Shown one piece after another: positions 1 to 9,817 of a stretch of 64,000 nucleotides of DNA. Made by a program: the position numbers and the translations under genes. The stretch covers positions 1 to 64,000 of the forward strand of contig JBGSIA010000098.1 in the NCBI GenBank assembly GCA_041751935.1, given 5' to 3'. The notes beneath the pieces are model-generated. The model saw nothing but the letters and a program-made list of their open reading frames with translations. It did not search any database and had not been told where the DNA came from. The stretch is from JBBSJZ01 sp041751935. GTDB lineage: Bacteria > Planctomycetota > Planctomycetia > Pirellulales > Pirellulaceae. Within the stretch, counting starts at the first letter, position 1; every line of letters begins with the position of its first letter.

Positions 1-123
1 CCGGATGTCTGGGCAACGACGCATCCCGAATCGATCCGAACCTACCGCGAAGCAGAATCCTTAGCTCGTGCCGCCGCCACCAAAGCTCGTCGTGCCCGTA
101 GACGAAAGCTAGCCAAACGCTAG
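1..123 (+). CDS. C-terminal end of an unidentified protein (partial)
   Basis: An open frame enters from the left edge in frame 1 and ends at a TAG codon at 121-123, giving 40 residues. The tail is strongly basic and alanine-rich (many Arg/Lys, ending KLAKR), as in the disordered ends of nucleic-acid-binding or ribosome-associated proteins, but there is too little to name a family. It runs convergently towards the PQQ gene, with about 240 bases between the two stops. The reading frame is a guess based on its being open to the edge and on its biased composition. Confidence 0.5.
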   Translation, partial: PDVWATTHPESIRTYREAESLARAAATKARRARRRKLAKR

Positions 124-349
124 CTCTACCGAACGCTTACAGACTGTGAGCAAATGCAGTTGGTTTCCGGCTTGCTGAGCGGTTTTCAGGGGCCAGCCAT
201 TATGATGCATCGAGTCACGCACTCGCAAGTGGCCGGGATGATGATTGGCAGTGCAGCAGCCGAACCGATTGAGCAAGTGGATTGCGCCGCCAACCGCATT
301 GAAAACAATCTGTTTGTCCCAATAGCAAAGACGCCGTGACAGGTTTCCA

Positions 350-396
350 TAGTGGATCTTGTTAAAGATCCTGTTTCGTTGGATCTTTATCAAAAT
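350..396. repeat. Palindromic intergenic repeat, copy 1 (degenerate right arm)
   Basis: The left arm (350-371) is identical over 22 bases to the left arm of a second copy at 22756. It contains the inverted repeat GGATCTT/AAGATCC. After a 9-base spacer the right arm begins GGATCT and then diverges. The right arm is read as the last codons of the minus-strand PQQ gene, whose stop codon (362-364) lies inside the left arm. The element therefore supplies the C-terminus of that protein. Confidence 0.6.
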
Positions 397-2188
397 CGGC
401 TTCTTGTAATGGAAGCTCGTAGCAGACAGCTTCTTGAGCATTGCGAATGAACAGCCGATTTCCCACAACGACAGGATGATTCCATGTCTTGCCTTCAATG
501 GCATCGATCTTCCAGAATTCTTTGCGTTCGCTAGGGTCAGCGCTGAGCAGTGCGAGCTCGCCGCGTTCGCCGAGTACCAGTAACAGATCAGAATCTGCTA
601 ACAGCAGCACCTGCCCTTTTCCGTATCGCCCTCCTTTCCACATCCGAGCCCCATCACCGGCACTGATGCACGTAAAGATGGAGTCGTCGAATCCGTAGAC
701 GTATCCCTTGTGAACAACGACATCGTTGAAATCAGGCTTAAGGTTCCGAGTCGTCCACAGCTCCTGGGCAACCAATCCATCGCCATCTCGGTTGACCTCA
801 ATCAACCGGGTGCCTGTGCCAAGCCCCGTAGGGATAAGCACGCGGTTTTTATCGATCACTTGGGGTTGGAGTGCTCGGTACCCGTCATGTTTCCAAGAAT
901 AGTTAAGCGCGATTTCACCAGTGGACGGATTCAGGAACAAGGCTCCCTCATCCGTAAGGATAGTCAGCAACGACATCCCCTGAAGATCGACACTTTGCAG
1001 TGAACCATACGATTGCTCACTGGCAGTAACCGACCAACGCGGTTCGCCAGTTTCGGTATCGAAAGCGAGTATTCCTTTGTCGCCTTTACCACCGCAGTGA
1101 ACGGCAACGGTTGAGTCGAAGACATGAGGCGACGAGGAGAATCCCCACATCGGAGGTTGTCGATCAGCAGCTTGACGTAGGTCTACCTTCCATACTTCTT
1201 GTCCGTTGATCGCATCTAGCTTCATCAACCAACCTTCAGCCCCAAGAGAATAGACAAAACCGCCAGCGATTGAGGGAGTCGCTCGAGGTCCCAGCCCGCC
1301 AAGCCCTTCAAAGAATCGCGAAGCGATCCCATGCGTCCAAACTTCACGACCCGACCGTGCGTCATAACATGCAACGACTTCGCTATCACCACGTTGCTCC
1401 TGGGTCACGAGATAGTCGCCGGCGACAGCGAACGACGACCAAGCGGGCCCCACTTGAATCCGCCACAGCTCTTTCGGTGCAGCATCTCGTAGCGTGTCGC
1501 TATATTTCACGCCACGCTGGGTGCCGTCTCGATTGGGACCGCGAAAGCCCGGCCACTGCGGAGTCGCAAAAGCTGCCTTCGCCGCTTCCACATCTTCGAT
1601 CGCAGATTCACTTTGCTTTTCACTGCGACTGGCAAGAAACCGTTCTTCGGGTGTCGTGTTCCAGCGCCAATCAAAATCGAACGCAAAATCGCCCCATACT
1701 CCGTGGTTTTGCAGTAAGCCCGAAAAACCAAAACAGAACAAGGCAACCAAGACGGAATACCAAGTACGCTTGAAGGCAAGCACACTTTTCAGCGCGATGA
1801 GTGAGACTGCAAAGCCAGCAATTCCCAGAGGAACGGTCAGCACGATCAGTGGCGGTCCTTGCATGGATTCGTCCACAAGTGAAGCAATCAGTGCAAACGA
1901 AGCAGCAATCGCCAGCATTCCAGCGATGCGTTCTTGCCAACTCGCTCGGCTGAGGAACATCCACCAAATGACGATCAACAGTGCGAGCAGGAACGGACCG
2001 AATGCGGAAACCATCCATATCGAAGACGGCCCGTCATTGATGAGTTTGGGAACGAATCGAACCAGGGCCATGAGCGGCAAAATGATCATGGGAATCCAAA
2101 GCCGCAGTGGCTTCAAACTCGGACGATCATTCGCAGCGCGAGGCTCAGGAGTATCGTCTGAAGCAACGGATGACGATTCGGCACTCAT
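362..2188 (-). CDS. Membrane-anchored PQQ-like beta-propeller protein
   Basis: 608 residues. About five hydrophobic segments lie near residues 30-50, 57-78, 89-107, 113-134 and 140-158. A long region with PQQ-type beta-propeller repeats follows, beginning at a WPGFRGPNRDGT motif (about 212-223), the usual start of the outer-membrane BamB-like/PQQ propeller of planctomycetes. Repeats such as YSLGAEGWLMKLDAINGQEVW and VACYDARSGREVWTH carry the Trp/Gly spacing of PQQ blades. The propeller is probably periplasmic and tethered by the membrane domain. No enzyme residues for a PQQ dehydrogenase were seen, so a binding or scaffolding role is more likely. It lies 144 bases downstream of the dockerin gene on the same strand. 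The last 12 residues are encoded by a palindromic repeat. Confidence 0.85.
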   Translation of the reverse strand: MSAESSSVASDDTPEPRAANDRPSLKPLRLWIPMIILPLMALVRFVPKLINDGPSSIWMVSAFGPFLLALLIVIWWMFLSRASWQERIAGMLAIAASFALIASLVDESMQGPPLIVLTVPLGIAGFAVSLIALKSVLAFKRTWYSVLVALFCFGFSGLLQNHGVWGDFAFDFDWRWNTTPEERFLASRSEKQSESAIEDVEAAKAAFATPQWPGFRGPNRDGTQRGVKYSDTLRDAAPKELWRIQVGPAWSSFAVAGDYLVTQEQRGDSEVVACYDARSGREVWTHGIASRFFEGLGGLGPRATPSIAGGFVYSLGAEGWLMKLDAINGQEVWKVDLRQAADRQPPMWGFSSSPHVFDSTVAVHCGGKGDKGILAFDTETGEPRWSVTASEQSYGSLQSVDLQGMSLLTILTDEGALFLNPSTGEIALNYSWKHDGYRALQPQVIDKNRVLIPTGLGTGTRLIEVNRDGDGLVAQELWTTRNLKPDFNDVVVHKGYVYGFDDSIFTCISAGDGARMWKGGRYGKGQVLLLADSDLLLVLGERGELALLSADPSERKEFWKIDAIEGKTWNHPVVVGNRLFIRNAQEAVCYELPLQEADFDKDPTKQDL

Positions 2189-2254
2189 TCAATCGATCCT
2201 TACAAGAGGAGGGAGCAAGCCATCCTGCTCGATTCGATTCGACGGAACAAGAGG

Positions 2255-2273
2255 GGCAGGTTTGCAACCTGCC
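2255..2273. terminator. Short perfect hairpin between dockerin and PQQ genes
   Basis: GGCAGGTT, a 3-base loop and AACCTGCC form a perfect 8-bp stem in the 144-base gap downstream of the dockerin gene stop. There is no strong T-run on either side. It may be a terminator, a processing site or a small intergenic repeat. Confidence 0.35.
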
Positions 2274-2332
2274 GTTCGACTTAGCTGGCAGCGAAGAGAC
2301 CCGCCGCGTAAAAGTTTATTCGAGGTACTGCC

Positions 2333-5300
2333 TTAGGTGATGGAATTGGCTTCGTCGTCATCGTCGTCGATGAGCGAACCCATGGCGAAAGCCGAATTGG
2401 CTTCGACTTCCTGACGTTGCAAATCGTTGACAATCATCAACGCGTCCAGTGCCGTAATCCTGTGATCACCGCTGGCATCCAATCGTCGCATTTGGGTCAT
2501 TTCTGAGGCAAAACTCGCAGCATCTTCGCCTTCACCGCGAACGCTGCGTACGGTTGCTTCGAGATCGTCCAATTCCACGCTACCGTACAAATTCAGAAAG
2601 CGGATGATTTCCAACGCGTCACCCGCTGTCACGTCGCCGTTGTTGTCAATGTCCAGCGGGTCAGGTATCGGCTCTGCTGTAATCGACAGTGACAAGGGCA
2701 GGTAACGCACTTGATTTGCTGGCACCTCCCGATTCAAACCGTGAACCAAGGTGGCGGTACCGATCGTATCCGCGGGCTCCGGTTGCAGCGACACTCGTCC
2801 AGCTCCGACGGCACGAACACCGATCCGCAGTAGAGGTTGGATCTCTCGTCCTGGCGCTTCAGCCCCGTTGTCCAATGCACCGAGATCATCAATCTCACCT
2901 TCAGTAAACGAGCCCGTTTGGGCGCCACTGAAACCACTCGTGTAAATGACTGGACCCGTGATCACAAGATTGTCGGTTGGCATGACGAGGTCAAAGAAAG
3001 CAGCATAGACGCCTTGTCCACCAGGCCGCAAATCGCGAGCACTGAACTCCAGAAAGAACTCTTGACCCTCGACCAATTGTTCCAGACGTTGCCCCTCATC
3101 GTTGACCGCACGTAAGCTGAGTTCCGCAACGGTTTCTGGACGAGACACAAACAATTGAGTTATCTCGCCTTCGAGTGTCGCATGATATCGTGCAGTTGCT
3201 CCGGGCACGGATAGGCTGACCAGAACACCAGGCGCCATGATGATCGGATGTTCGTTACGAGTGCCGTCCGCATTCACGTCGGAGCCCATCACGGCTGGAT
3301 CAAAATCGCCGTTGGGTCCCATCAATATGTCTCGACCGAAAAACACTCGCTCGACGTTAACGACATCGACTTGATCCACTGGCACATCCAGGTCGCTGGC
3401 TGCGCGCTGACGAATCGCTTGAACCAATTCGCGAACCCGTTCCTCCGTTATCGAGCGGACGCTGATTTCGACAACCGCAGTTGAAGTTGTTTCGCCGTCA
3501 CTGATTACGTACTCGAACCGGATTGTGTCGACGTCTCGAATTGCTTGGGAGGAAACACGAATCACTTGGCCATCAAGCACTTCGACGCCTTCGGGGGCAC
3601 CGATAAGTTCGACGATTCGCGTCGAGTAACGATTCATGTCTCTGCCGAGTATGTCGTTCTCGAGCACATAGATAAAATGATCGTTTCCGGTGTCATTCAA
3701 CTCATAGCTGTCGTTGACCGCGAGTATTGGCGGTTCGGGTTCACCCAGTGGTAATGCCACCGGTTCGTCCTCGGACACCCAATCGAACTCGAGGAGTTGG
3801 TCGCTGGTCCGCGCGAGCAAGCGGTCAGCGTTAGGGTCGATCTCCAGCCAGCGGCCGACTGGCAGCACGCCATCGGAAGAGAATTCGCCTGAGTCACTCA
3901 GCCGTCCAAACGTTAGCTGTGGCCGTTGGTACTCCAACGCAAAATTGATCGCATAATCCGTCGCAACAAAACCAAATCGCGACGACTCTGAATCGATGCT
4001 GAAGAATCGTAAGGACGTGCTGGGGCCTATCGCAGCCGACAAGTCCGTATCCGCGATGATTGCGGCTTGTTCCATGGATACGGTCAATAAAATCGATTGC
4101 CGCCCAGCAGGCTCATTCGGTGAAGTTCCATCCGGTCGCACGTTTGGATCTCCCGCAGCGTCACTGGCGCGGAGCCGAACAGCTCGTACGACAAGCAGGT
4201 CGTCATTGACCTGTAGCGACTCCCACTGTAACTCAACGCGGTCAGGAACAGGGACGCGGCGAACTCGATTAACAGCTTCCAATGTAGTCGATTGGTTCGT
4301 ATCGACGACGACCAGCGAGTTGTCTTGGAAGTTCCTCAACACGACATGTTGTGGGCCAACGGCTAAGACTTCGCCTTGAAAATTCTCTAGCTTGGTACGA
4401 TGCACCACACTTGCCGAGTCGCCTGACAAATTCAATAAGTCGACTGACATCGTCGGACCGGCACCGAGATACTCGTTGCGCAGGACGATCGCCGATAGCC
4501 CGTTATCAGCAATGATCACGTTGCTGACATAACCGGTGCCAAGTTCAGTCGTCGCGACCTCGGTGATTGCATCATCACCGAGCAAGTACCGCGTGAAACT
4601 AGCTACAGGCAGCGGGAACGGTTCATCCGGCTCGCGGAACGGCATCGAGTTCGTGTTGGATAAGTTCGCATCTGAACGGGCCATGTCCAACGCCGGCGGC
4701 GCAAGATATTGGATGTCTGGATAATTTGTGACAACAGAGTAAAAGTTGTTTCCCTCAACTCGCGAAATACCAAATCCAGGGATGTTCAACGATGCAACTT
4801 CAGTAATCCCGTCGCTGCCCACCTCGAAAGTCTTGACGAAATTCTCTATCGGCGGCGGCGGATAAATCAGAATCACCGCCTCGCCTTGATCGCTACCGGT
4901 AACGACCAACTGACCGTTGCTGACATCAACCGAATACAATGAACCATTGATCTGCTGGCGGACGACGGCAAGCTCTTCGCCGAAACTGACGGTAAGAACT
5001 TTTGTTTCCTGCGAGAACGGAGGCGGAATGACATCATTGTTCGGCTCCGCTGCGGTACGATCGAGAACGCTCCAGTCGTTCCTTCCAATCAACACCACTT
5101 GATCACCGACCGGAAGCATTCGCTCGACTGCGAATCCGACTTCGACAGCCGCCGACTGGGTTAGCGTCCCATCGGCGCCGCGACTAAATACGTACAACAT
5201 CGCCGGCTCGGAACTATAAGCGAGCTGGTCCACGACAAACACGCGGTCCGCATGTTCTAGAACCAAATCGCTCCCACTGAAAATTGAATCGTAGGGGAAG

Positions 5301-5521
5301 GGAGCAATCAGTGACGTGATCGCGCCGTCGGCACCGACCATCGCATTCTCAGCCGAACCGGGTACTGAGTTCACCGGCGACATATCGAAGAGTTGGCCCG
5401 ATGACTGCAATGGGGGGAGCATTGTCGAATCAGGCGGCTCACAAGTTGCCGCCAACAGACGACGGTTCTCCAGGAATTCGTGAGAAAGTCGACGGGTACG
5501 AAACGGTGAATTACGAGCCAT
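2333..5521 (-). CDS. Large secreted beta-propeller protein with LEPR-like N-terminus and C-terminal dockerin repeats
   Basis: 1062 residues. The N-terminus reads RRLSHEFLENRRLLA (about 10-24), which matches the LEPR-XLL type sorting motif of very large planctomycete surface proteins in place of a classical signal peptide. A beta-propeller-like region (about 80-600, with repeated 'V..DQVVLIGR', 'DDLLVVRAVRL' strands) is followed by an Ig/cadherin-like module (about 640-725, 'AVNDSYELNDTG', 'YVISDGETTSTAVVEI'). A further beta-rich domain comes next, then two dockerin-type calcium loops, DIDNNGDVTAGDALEII (about 956) and DASGDHRITALDALMIV (about 1014). It is probably displayed on the cell surface or in an extracellular complex. 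The final residues are a run of Asp. It is divergently transcribed from the DUF1592 gene across about 210 bases. Confidence 0.8.
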   Translation of the reverse strand: MARNSPFRTRRLSHEFLENRRLLAATCEPPDSTMLPPLQSSGQLFDMSPVNSVPGSAENAMVGADGAITSLIAPFPYDSIFSGSDLVLEHADRVFVVDQLAYSSEPAMLYVFSRGADGTLTQSAAVEVGFAVERMLPVGDQVVLIGRNDWSVLDRTAAEPNNDVIPPPFSQETKVLTVSFGEELAVVRQQINGSLYSVDVSNGQLVVTGSDQGEAVILIYPPPPIENFVKTFEVGSDGITEVASLNIPGFGISRVEGNNFYSVVTNYPDIQYLAPPALDMARSDANLSNTNSMPFREPDEPFPLPVASFTRYLLGDDAITEVATTELGTGYVSNVIIADNGLSAIVLRNEYLGAGPTMSVDLLNLSGDSASVVHRTKLENFQGEVLAVGPQHVVLRNFQDNSLVVVDTNQSTTLEAVNRVRRVPVPDRVELQWESLQVNDDLLVVRAVRLRASDAAGDPNVRPDGTSPNEPAGRQSILLTVSMEQAAIIADTDLSAAIGPSTSLRFFSIDSESSRFGFVATDYAINFALEYQRPQLTFGRLSDSGEFSSDGVLPVGRWLEIDPNADRLLARTSDQLLEFDWVSEDEPVALPLGEPEPPILAVNDSYELNDTGNDHFIYVLENDILGRDMNRYSTRIVELIGAPEGVEVLDGQVIRVSSQAIRDVDTIRFEYVISDGETTSTAVVEISVRSITEERVRELVQAIRQRAASDLDVPVDQVDVVNVERVFFGRDILMGPNGDFDPAVMGSDVNADGTRNEHPIIMAPGVLVSLSVPGATARYHATLEGEITQLFVSRPETVAELSLRAVNDEGQRLEQLVEGQEFFLEFSARDLRPGGQGVYAAFFDLVMPTDNLVITGPVIYTSGFSGAQTGSFTEGEIDDLGALDNGAEAPGREIQPLLRIGVRAVGAGRVSLQPEPADTIGTATLVHGLNREVPANQVRYLPLSLSITAEPIPDPLDIDNNGDVTAGDALEIIRFLNLYGSVELDDLEATVRSVRGEGEDAASFASEMTQMRRLDASGDHRITALDALMIVNDLQRQEVEANSAFAMGSLIDDDDDEANSIT

Positions 5522-5729
5522 GACGTCGATCCTGAAACACGGGTGCCACAGTCCTGAAAAACGGGTTCCCTACGAGAAGATCCCTTCAGACGCGATACCG
5601 CGAGAAAAAGTTCCCCTCAAACTAGAACTGAAATTCTATTTTCGGCTTAGTCGTCGGCAATTGCAACAGCTATATTGCATGCTGTTTTTCCAGGCTCAAT
5701 GCCGCAATTTATCCATTTTGCGAATTTGC

Positions 5730-8132
5730 ATGTCCCACCTTCGATTGTTGTCGAATTTCGCTTGGCAGCTGCTGGTTATCGTTTTAATTCTGCAGAAAGT
5801 GGCCCCAGGCGCTGAGCCGTCGGTCCTCACCATCAAAAAATTCGTTGCAGAACATTGCATTGATTGCCATTCTGCGGATGATTCGGCGGGATCGCTCGAC
5901 CTGAGTTCCTTCGATGCGTCGGCTGTTTCTCAGGCGACTGAGCGATGGGACACGACTTTGTGGGAGCAAATGCACAAACGATTGGCGTCGCGCCAAATGC
6001 CACCGGCTGATGCGGCGAAACCCGAGGAATTCGAGTACGTCGCCGCAGTTGATGCTCTCGTGGAATTGCTTGCCGATGCGTCGAGGCGATTTCCCAGTCC
6101 TGGAAACGTCGATGCACTGCGTCGAATGACGCGTACGGAATATCAAAATGCAATCCGAGATTTACTTGGACTTGATGTCGATGTGAAACAGTGGCTACCT
6201 GCTGATGAATCGAGTCACGGTTTCGATAACATCACCGTGGGCGCAATTTCGCCGACGCTGCTCAATCGATACATCACCGCGGCGGAGACAACCAGTCGAC
6301 TAGCTATCGGCGGACGACAACTCAGCCCTGGTGGCACGACCGTACGTTTGCCAGCGGACCAAACTCAAGAGTCGCACGTTGAGGGTTTGCCGCTGGGCAC
6401 TCGTGGCGGCGGAGCTTGGAGGCAACACTTCTCACAGACCGGCGAGTATGAAATCGCAGTTCGCTTGTCACGAGATCGAGACGAGAATGTTGAAGGCCTT
6501 TCGCGGCCGGCCAAAATTGATGTGATCATCGATCGCGAACTCGTTTACTCGTTCCATGTCCGCGCTCCTAAGAACGAAGCCGAACACAGTGGCATCGACT
6601 CGCACTTGAACGCGCGGATCCATGTTGCCGCCGGGACACATGAATTGGTAGTGACGTTTCCGAACGAGTCCTCGTCGTTGGTGGAGCAGTTACGTCAACC
6701 GTTCGATGCGGCGTACAACCGGCACCGGCACCCTCGTCGCACACCAGCGATTTTTGAAGTGTCGATCGCTGGCCCGTTTGAACCGATTGGTCCCGGCAAT
6801 ACTCACTGTCGCCAAATGATTTTTGGCAACGATTATCCGCAACTCGGCGAAGAACCCGTAGCGGCTGGCAAGATCATCGCTCGACTGGCCCGGCAAGCGT
6901 ATCGACGTGAAGTGGATCAGTCCGACTTGCAAGCACCGCTTTCATTTTTTGACAAACTCTACGCAGAACGAGGATTCGAAGCGGGGATCGAAGCGGCGCT
7001 GACGTCGATCCTTGTGAATCCAAACTTCCTTCTTCGTGTGGAACGCGAACCGAGTGACATTCAACCCAATACTCCGTATCGCATCAGTTCAACCGAGCTA
7101 GCCTCGCGACTGTCGTTTTTTCTCTGGAGCAGTTTGCCGGACGAGGAACTGCTTGCCGCAACGGCTCAGTACCAGTCGGTCGGTGATGAAACAGTGCTTT
7201 ACAAGCAAGTGCGCCGCATGCTGAGTGATCCTCGAGCGAGTTCACTGACGACAAATTTTGCTTCGCAGTGGTTACACTTGCGAAACTTGGATTCGGCAAC
7301 GCCCGACCTGAGGTTGTTTCCCGATTTTGACGATAATTTGCGCCAGTCGTTTCGCCGCGAGACGGAGTTGTTGTTCGAATCTGTTGTACAGAACGATGCT
7401 TCGGTCCTGGAGCTACTCACGTCCGACTATTCATTTCTCAATGAACGTTTGGCAGTTCATTATGGAATTCCGCATGTACAGGGTAGTGAGTTTCGCCGAG
7501 TCAATTTGGACCCTTCAACTCATCGCGGCGGGTTGCTGCGTCACGGCAGTATCTTGACGGTAACTTCGTATGCCACGCGAACGTCGCCGACGATTCGCGG
7601 GAACTGGATCATGCACAACATTCTCGGCACGCCTCCGCCGCCAGCGCCGCCAAATGTTCCGGCACTGAAGGAAAAGGTTGACACGGCGCAACTTACCGTT
7701 CGCGAGCGGTTGGTACAGCATCGCGAAAATCCAGCCTGTGCCAGTTGTCATGAGTTAATGGATCCGATCGGCTTTGCATTGGAAAACTTTGACGCCGTAG
7801 GCCGCTGGCGCGACTTGGACGACGGATTACCGATAGAAGTTTCTGGAATTTTGCCCGACGGTACCCCAATCAACGGCATGAAAGATTTAGAATCGTCTGT
7901 GATGCAGCGTCCGGAAATGTTTGTTAACGCGATGGTGGAAAAACTCGCAACGTTTGCACTGGGGCGCGGCATCGAACCTGGCGATGGTCCAGAAATTCGA
8001 CGTATTGTGCGGCGGGCTGGCAAAGATGATTACCGGTTTGCATCGCTGGTCGACGGGATTGTAACCAGTGTTCCTTTCCAATTTCGCATTTCCTCTTCAA
8101 CGACCCCAATATCTAACGAGAGTTCGCCATGA
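5730..8132 (+). CDS. Planctomycete cytochrome-like protein, DUF1587/1592/1588/1585 family
   Basis: 800 residues from the ATG at 5730. The frame is open back to 5520, but that upstream part would overlap the divergent dockerin start and lacks a signal peptide, whereas MSHLRLLSNF starts a hydrophobic signal sequence. A c-type haem-like CIDCH motif lies at about 43-47. The family blocks follow in order: MTRTEYQNAIRDLLGLD (DUF1587), EAALTSILVNPNFLLRVE (DUF1595), ELASRLSFFLWSSLPD (DUF1592), GNWIMHNILGTPPPPAP (DUF1588), a second CASCH motif, and a DUF1585 C-terminus. This is a large paralogous exported family in Planctomycetes and Verrucomicrobia with no assigned reaction. It overlaps the downstream DUF1552 gene by 4 bases, so the two are translationally coupled and probably act together. 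Confidence 0.85.
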   Translation: MSHLRLLSNFAWQLLVIVLILQKVAPGAEPSVLTIKKFVAEHCIDCHSADDSAGSLDLSSFDASAVSQATERWDTTLWEQMHKRLASRQMPPADAAKPEEFEYVAAVDALVELLADASRRFPSPGNVDALRRMTRTEYQNAIRDLLGLDVDVKQWLPADESSHGFDNITVGAISPTLLNRYITAAETTSRLAIGGRQLSPGGTTVRLPADQTQESHVEGLPLGTRGGGAWRQHFSQTGEYEIAVRLSRDRDENVEGLSRPAKIDVIIDRELVYSFHVRAPKNEAEHSGIDSHLNARIHVAAGTHELVVTFPNESSSLVEQLRQPFDAAYNRHRHPRRTPAIFEVSIAGPFEPIGPGNTHCRQMIFGNDYPQLGEEPVAAGKIIARLARQAYRREVDQSDLQAPLSFFDKLYAERGFEAGIEAALTSILVNPNFLLRVEREPSDIQPNTPYRISSTELASRLSFFLWSSLPDEELLAATAQYQSVGDETVLYKQVRRMLSDPRASSLTTNFASQWLHLRNLDSATPDLRLFPDFDDNLRQSFRRETELLFESVVQNDASVLELLTSDYSFLNERLAVHYGIPHVQGSEFRRVNLDPSTHRGGLLRHGSILTVTSYATRTSPTIRGNWIMHNILGTPPPPAPPNVPALKEKVDTAQLTVRERLVQHRENPACASCHELMDPIGFALENFDAVGRWRDLDDGLPIEVSGILPDGTPINGMKDLESSVMQRPEMFVNAMVEKLATFALGRGIEPGDGPEIRRIVRRAGKDDYRFASLVDGIVTSVPFQFRISSSTTPISNESSP

Positions 8133-9475
8133 GCCATCGCCTGACGGGAACCCCAAAATCACTTTCGCGCCGACGGGTTCTCAAGAGCGTCGGTGCCGCA
8201 GTCTCGTTACCGCTGTTGGACGCGATGGTTCCAGCAATGTCGGCGACCGCGAACACACCCGCATCACCAGCGCGGTTGCGACGACTCGGATACATCTACA
8301 TGCCGATGGGATTCAATCCCAAACCATGGATTCCGCCAGGCGAGACGCTCGATACGTTGCCCCCCAGTTTGTCTTCCTTGGAAGCTGTCAAAAACCAAGT
8401 TACGGTCATCACAGGGATGGACCTGCAAAACGCCTATCCCGGTTCACACGCAACAAGTAACGCTGCCTTCTTGAGTGCCGCGCGAGCCAAGCGAACCGAG
8501 AGTGCGGATTACTTTCTTGGGACGACTGTCGACCAAATTGCCGCTCGCAAAATTGGCTTAGAGACACAATTGCCGTCTCTGGAACTATCGATGGATTTGT
8601 TAACGACGGTGGGCCAGTGTGATAACGGCTACGCTTGCGTCTATCAAAACAATTTATCGTGGTCCTCGCCGACGACACCGTTGCCTAGCGAAGCGCATCC
8701 GCGAATCGTGTTTGAAAGTTTGTTCGGTGAAGGTGGCAGTATCGAGGATCGTCGCGAAGCGATCGCCCGCCGCGCTAGCTTGCTTGATAGTGTTACGTCC
8801 GAGATGAAGCGACTCTCCAAAGAATTAGGCGCCGCCGACCGTAACAGGGTTGACGAGTACTTCACCAGTATCCGAGAAGTCGAACGTCGAATCCAACGTG
8901 CTGAAGCCAACGTCGTGGATAATCCGCTACCGGATTTGGACCGGCCGGTCGGAGTTCCCGCGTCGTACGCCGAACATGCTCGCTTGATGTTTGACTTGCA
9001 AGTGTTGGCTTTCCAAGGTGACATCACTCGCGTGATTTCGTTCCAGCTCGCACGCGAAGCCAGCACTCGCACCTATCCGGAAATTGGGGTTCCTGAACCG
9101 CACCATCCGACGACGCACCACGGCAATAATCCTGAGAAGCTTGCTAAGATCGCCAAGATCAACCATTTCCATGTTTCGCTTTTCGCAGAGTTTCTGGAAA
9201 AGATGTCGGCAATCACAGAAGGCAACGGAACGCTTCTGGACCACTCGCTGTTTTTGTATGGCAGCGGAATGGGCGACTCCGACGCACACGATCATACGAA
9301 CTTGCCGATCTTGGTCGCTGGCGGTGCCGCTGGCAACATGCGAGGCGGCCGTCACATCGTGTTCGACAAACCGACACCACTCGCGAACCTTCATTTAACA
9401 CTGCTCAACAAAGTCGGTGTCTCCCTAGACTCGTTCGCTGACAGCAACGGAAACGTTGAAGAGCTGTTTTTGTAA
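8129..9475 (+). CDS. DUF1552 protein with twin-arginine signal
   Basis: 448 residues. The N-terminus LSRRRVLKSVGAAVSLPLL is a Tat-type signal, so the protein is probably exported folded. The rest matches DUF1552: YIYMPMGFNPKPWIPPG near the start, SLELSMD and YACVYQNNLSWSS in the middle, and LFLYGSGMGDSDAHDH and LPILVAGGAAGNMRGG near the end. The later blocks resemble the alkaline-phosphatase/sulfatase-like fold of DUF1501 proteins, but catalytic chemistry is not established. ATG overlaps the stop of the DUF1592 gene (ATGA), the standard pairing for these two families. Its 3' end overlaps by 51 bases the antisense ankyrin remnant. Confidence 0.88.
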   Translation: MSHRLTGTPKSLSRRRVLKSVGAAVSLPLLDAMVPAMSATANTPASPARLRRLGYIYMPMGFNPKPWIPPGETLDTLPPSLSSLEAVKNQVTVITGMDLQNAYPGSHATSNAAFLSAARAKRTESADYFLGTTVDQIAARKIGLETQLPSLELSMDLLTTVGQCDNGYACVYQNNLSWSSPTTPLPSEAHPRIVFESLFGEGGSIEDRREAIARRASLLDSVTSEMKRLSKELGAADRNRVDEYFTSIREVERRIQRAEANVVDNPLPDLDRPVGVPASYAEHARLMFDLQVLAFQGDITRVISFQLAREASTRTYPEIGVPEPHHPTTHHGNNPEKLAKIAKINHFHVSLFAEFLEKMSAITEGNGTLLDHSLFLYGSGMGDSDAHDHTNLPILVAGGAAGNMRGGRHIVFDKPTPLANLHLTLLNKVGVSLDSFADSNGNVEELFL

Positions 9476-9817
9476 CCGAACATCAGGAAACGTACCAGCG
9501 TCCAACAACCTCTGAACGCACTCTTGGTCTCCCTTCCAGGTCGCTCGCATGAGTGCCGTTCCGTTATCGCGACCACTGCGGCGATCGATGTTGACGCCGT
9601 ACTCGATCAGCAAGTCAATGCTGTCGGGGTGTGTGACACACTGACTCAGCAACGAATTTCCACCTTTGTCGGTGATCTCCGGGTTCAATCCTGCTTCCAG
9701 TAGACAGCTCAACAAACGTGGACTTTCAAACTTGTCGATCGTCGGCCAATCACCGTCCTGGATTCCACTGACGTTACCCAGCTCCGTAACGAGGTTGTTC
9801 GATCTTGTCAACTTCAT
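9425..9817 (-). pseudogene. Ankyrin-repeat protein remnant
   Basis: 130 residues in the open frame. Ankyrin-type repeats are clear: LLSCLLEAGLNPEITDKGGN, LIEYGVNIDRRSGRDNGTAL and CVQRLLDAGTFPDVR follow the usual 33-residue spacing with G-T-x-L turns. The third repeat stops abruptly and the frame runs antisense into the last 51 bases of the DUF1552 gene. The upstream side has no good ribosome-binding site and no clear start. It looks like a fragment truncated at its 3' end and perhaps also at its 5' end. It could be a short expressed protein, but the overlap argues for decay. Confidence 0.5.

Noticed and set aside
1494..2336. 280-codon plus-strand frame opposite the PQQ gene
   Set aside because: Opposite a confident gene, with no signal peptide or domain.
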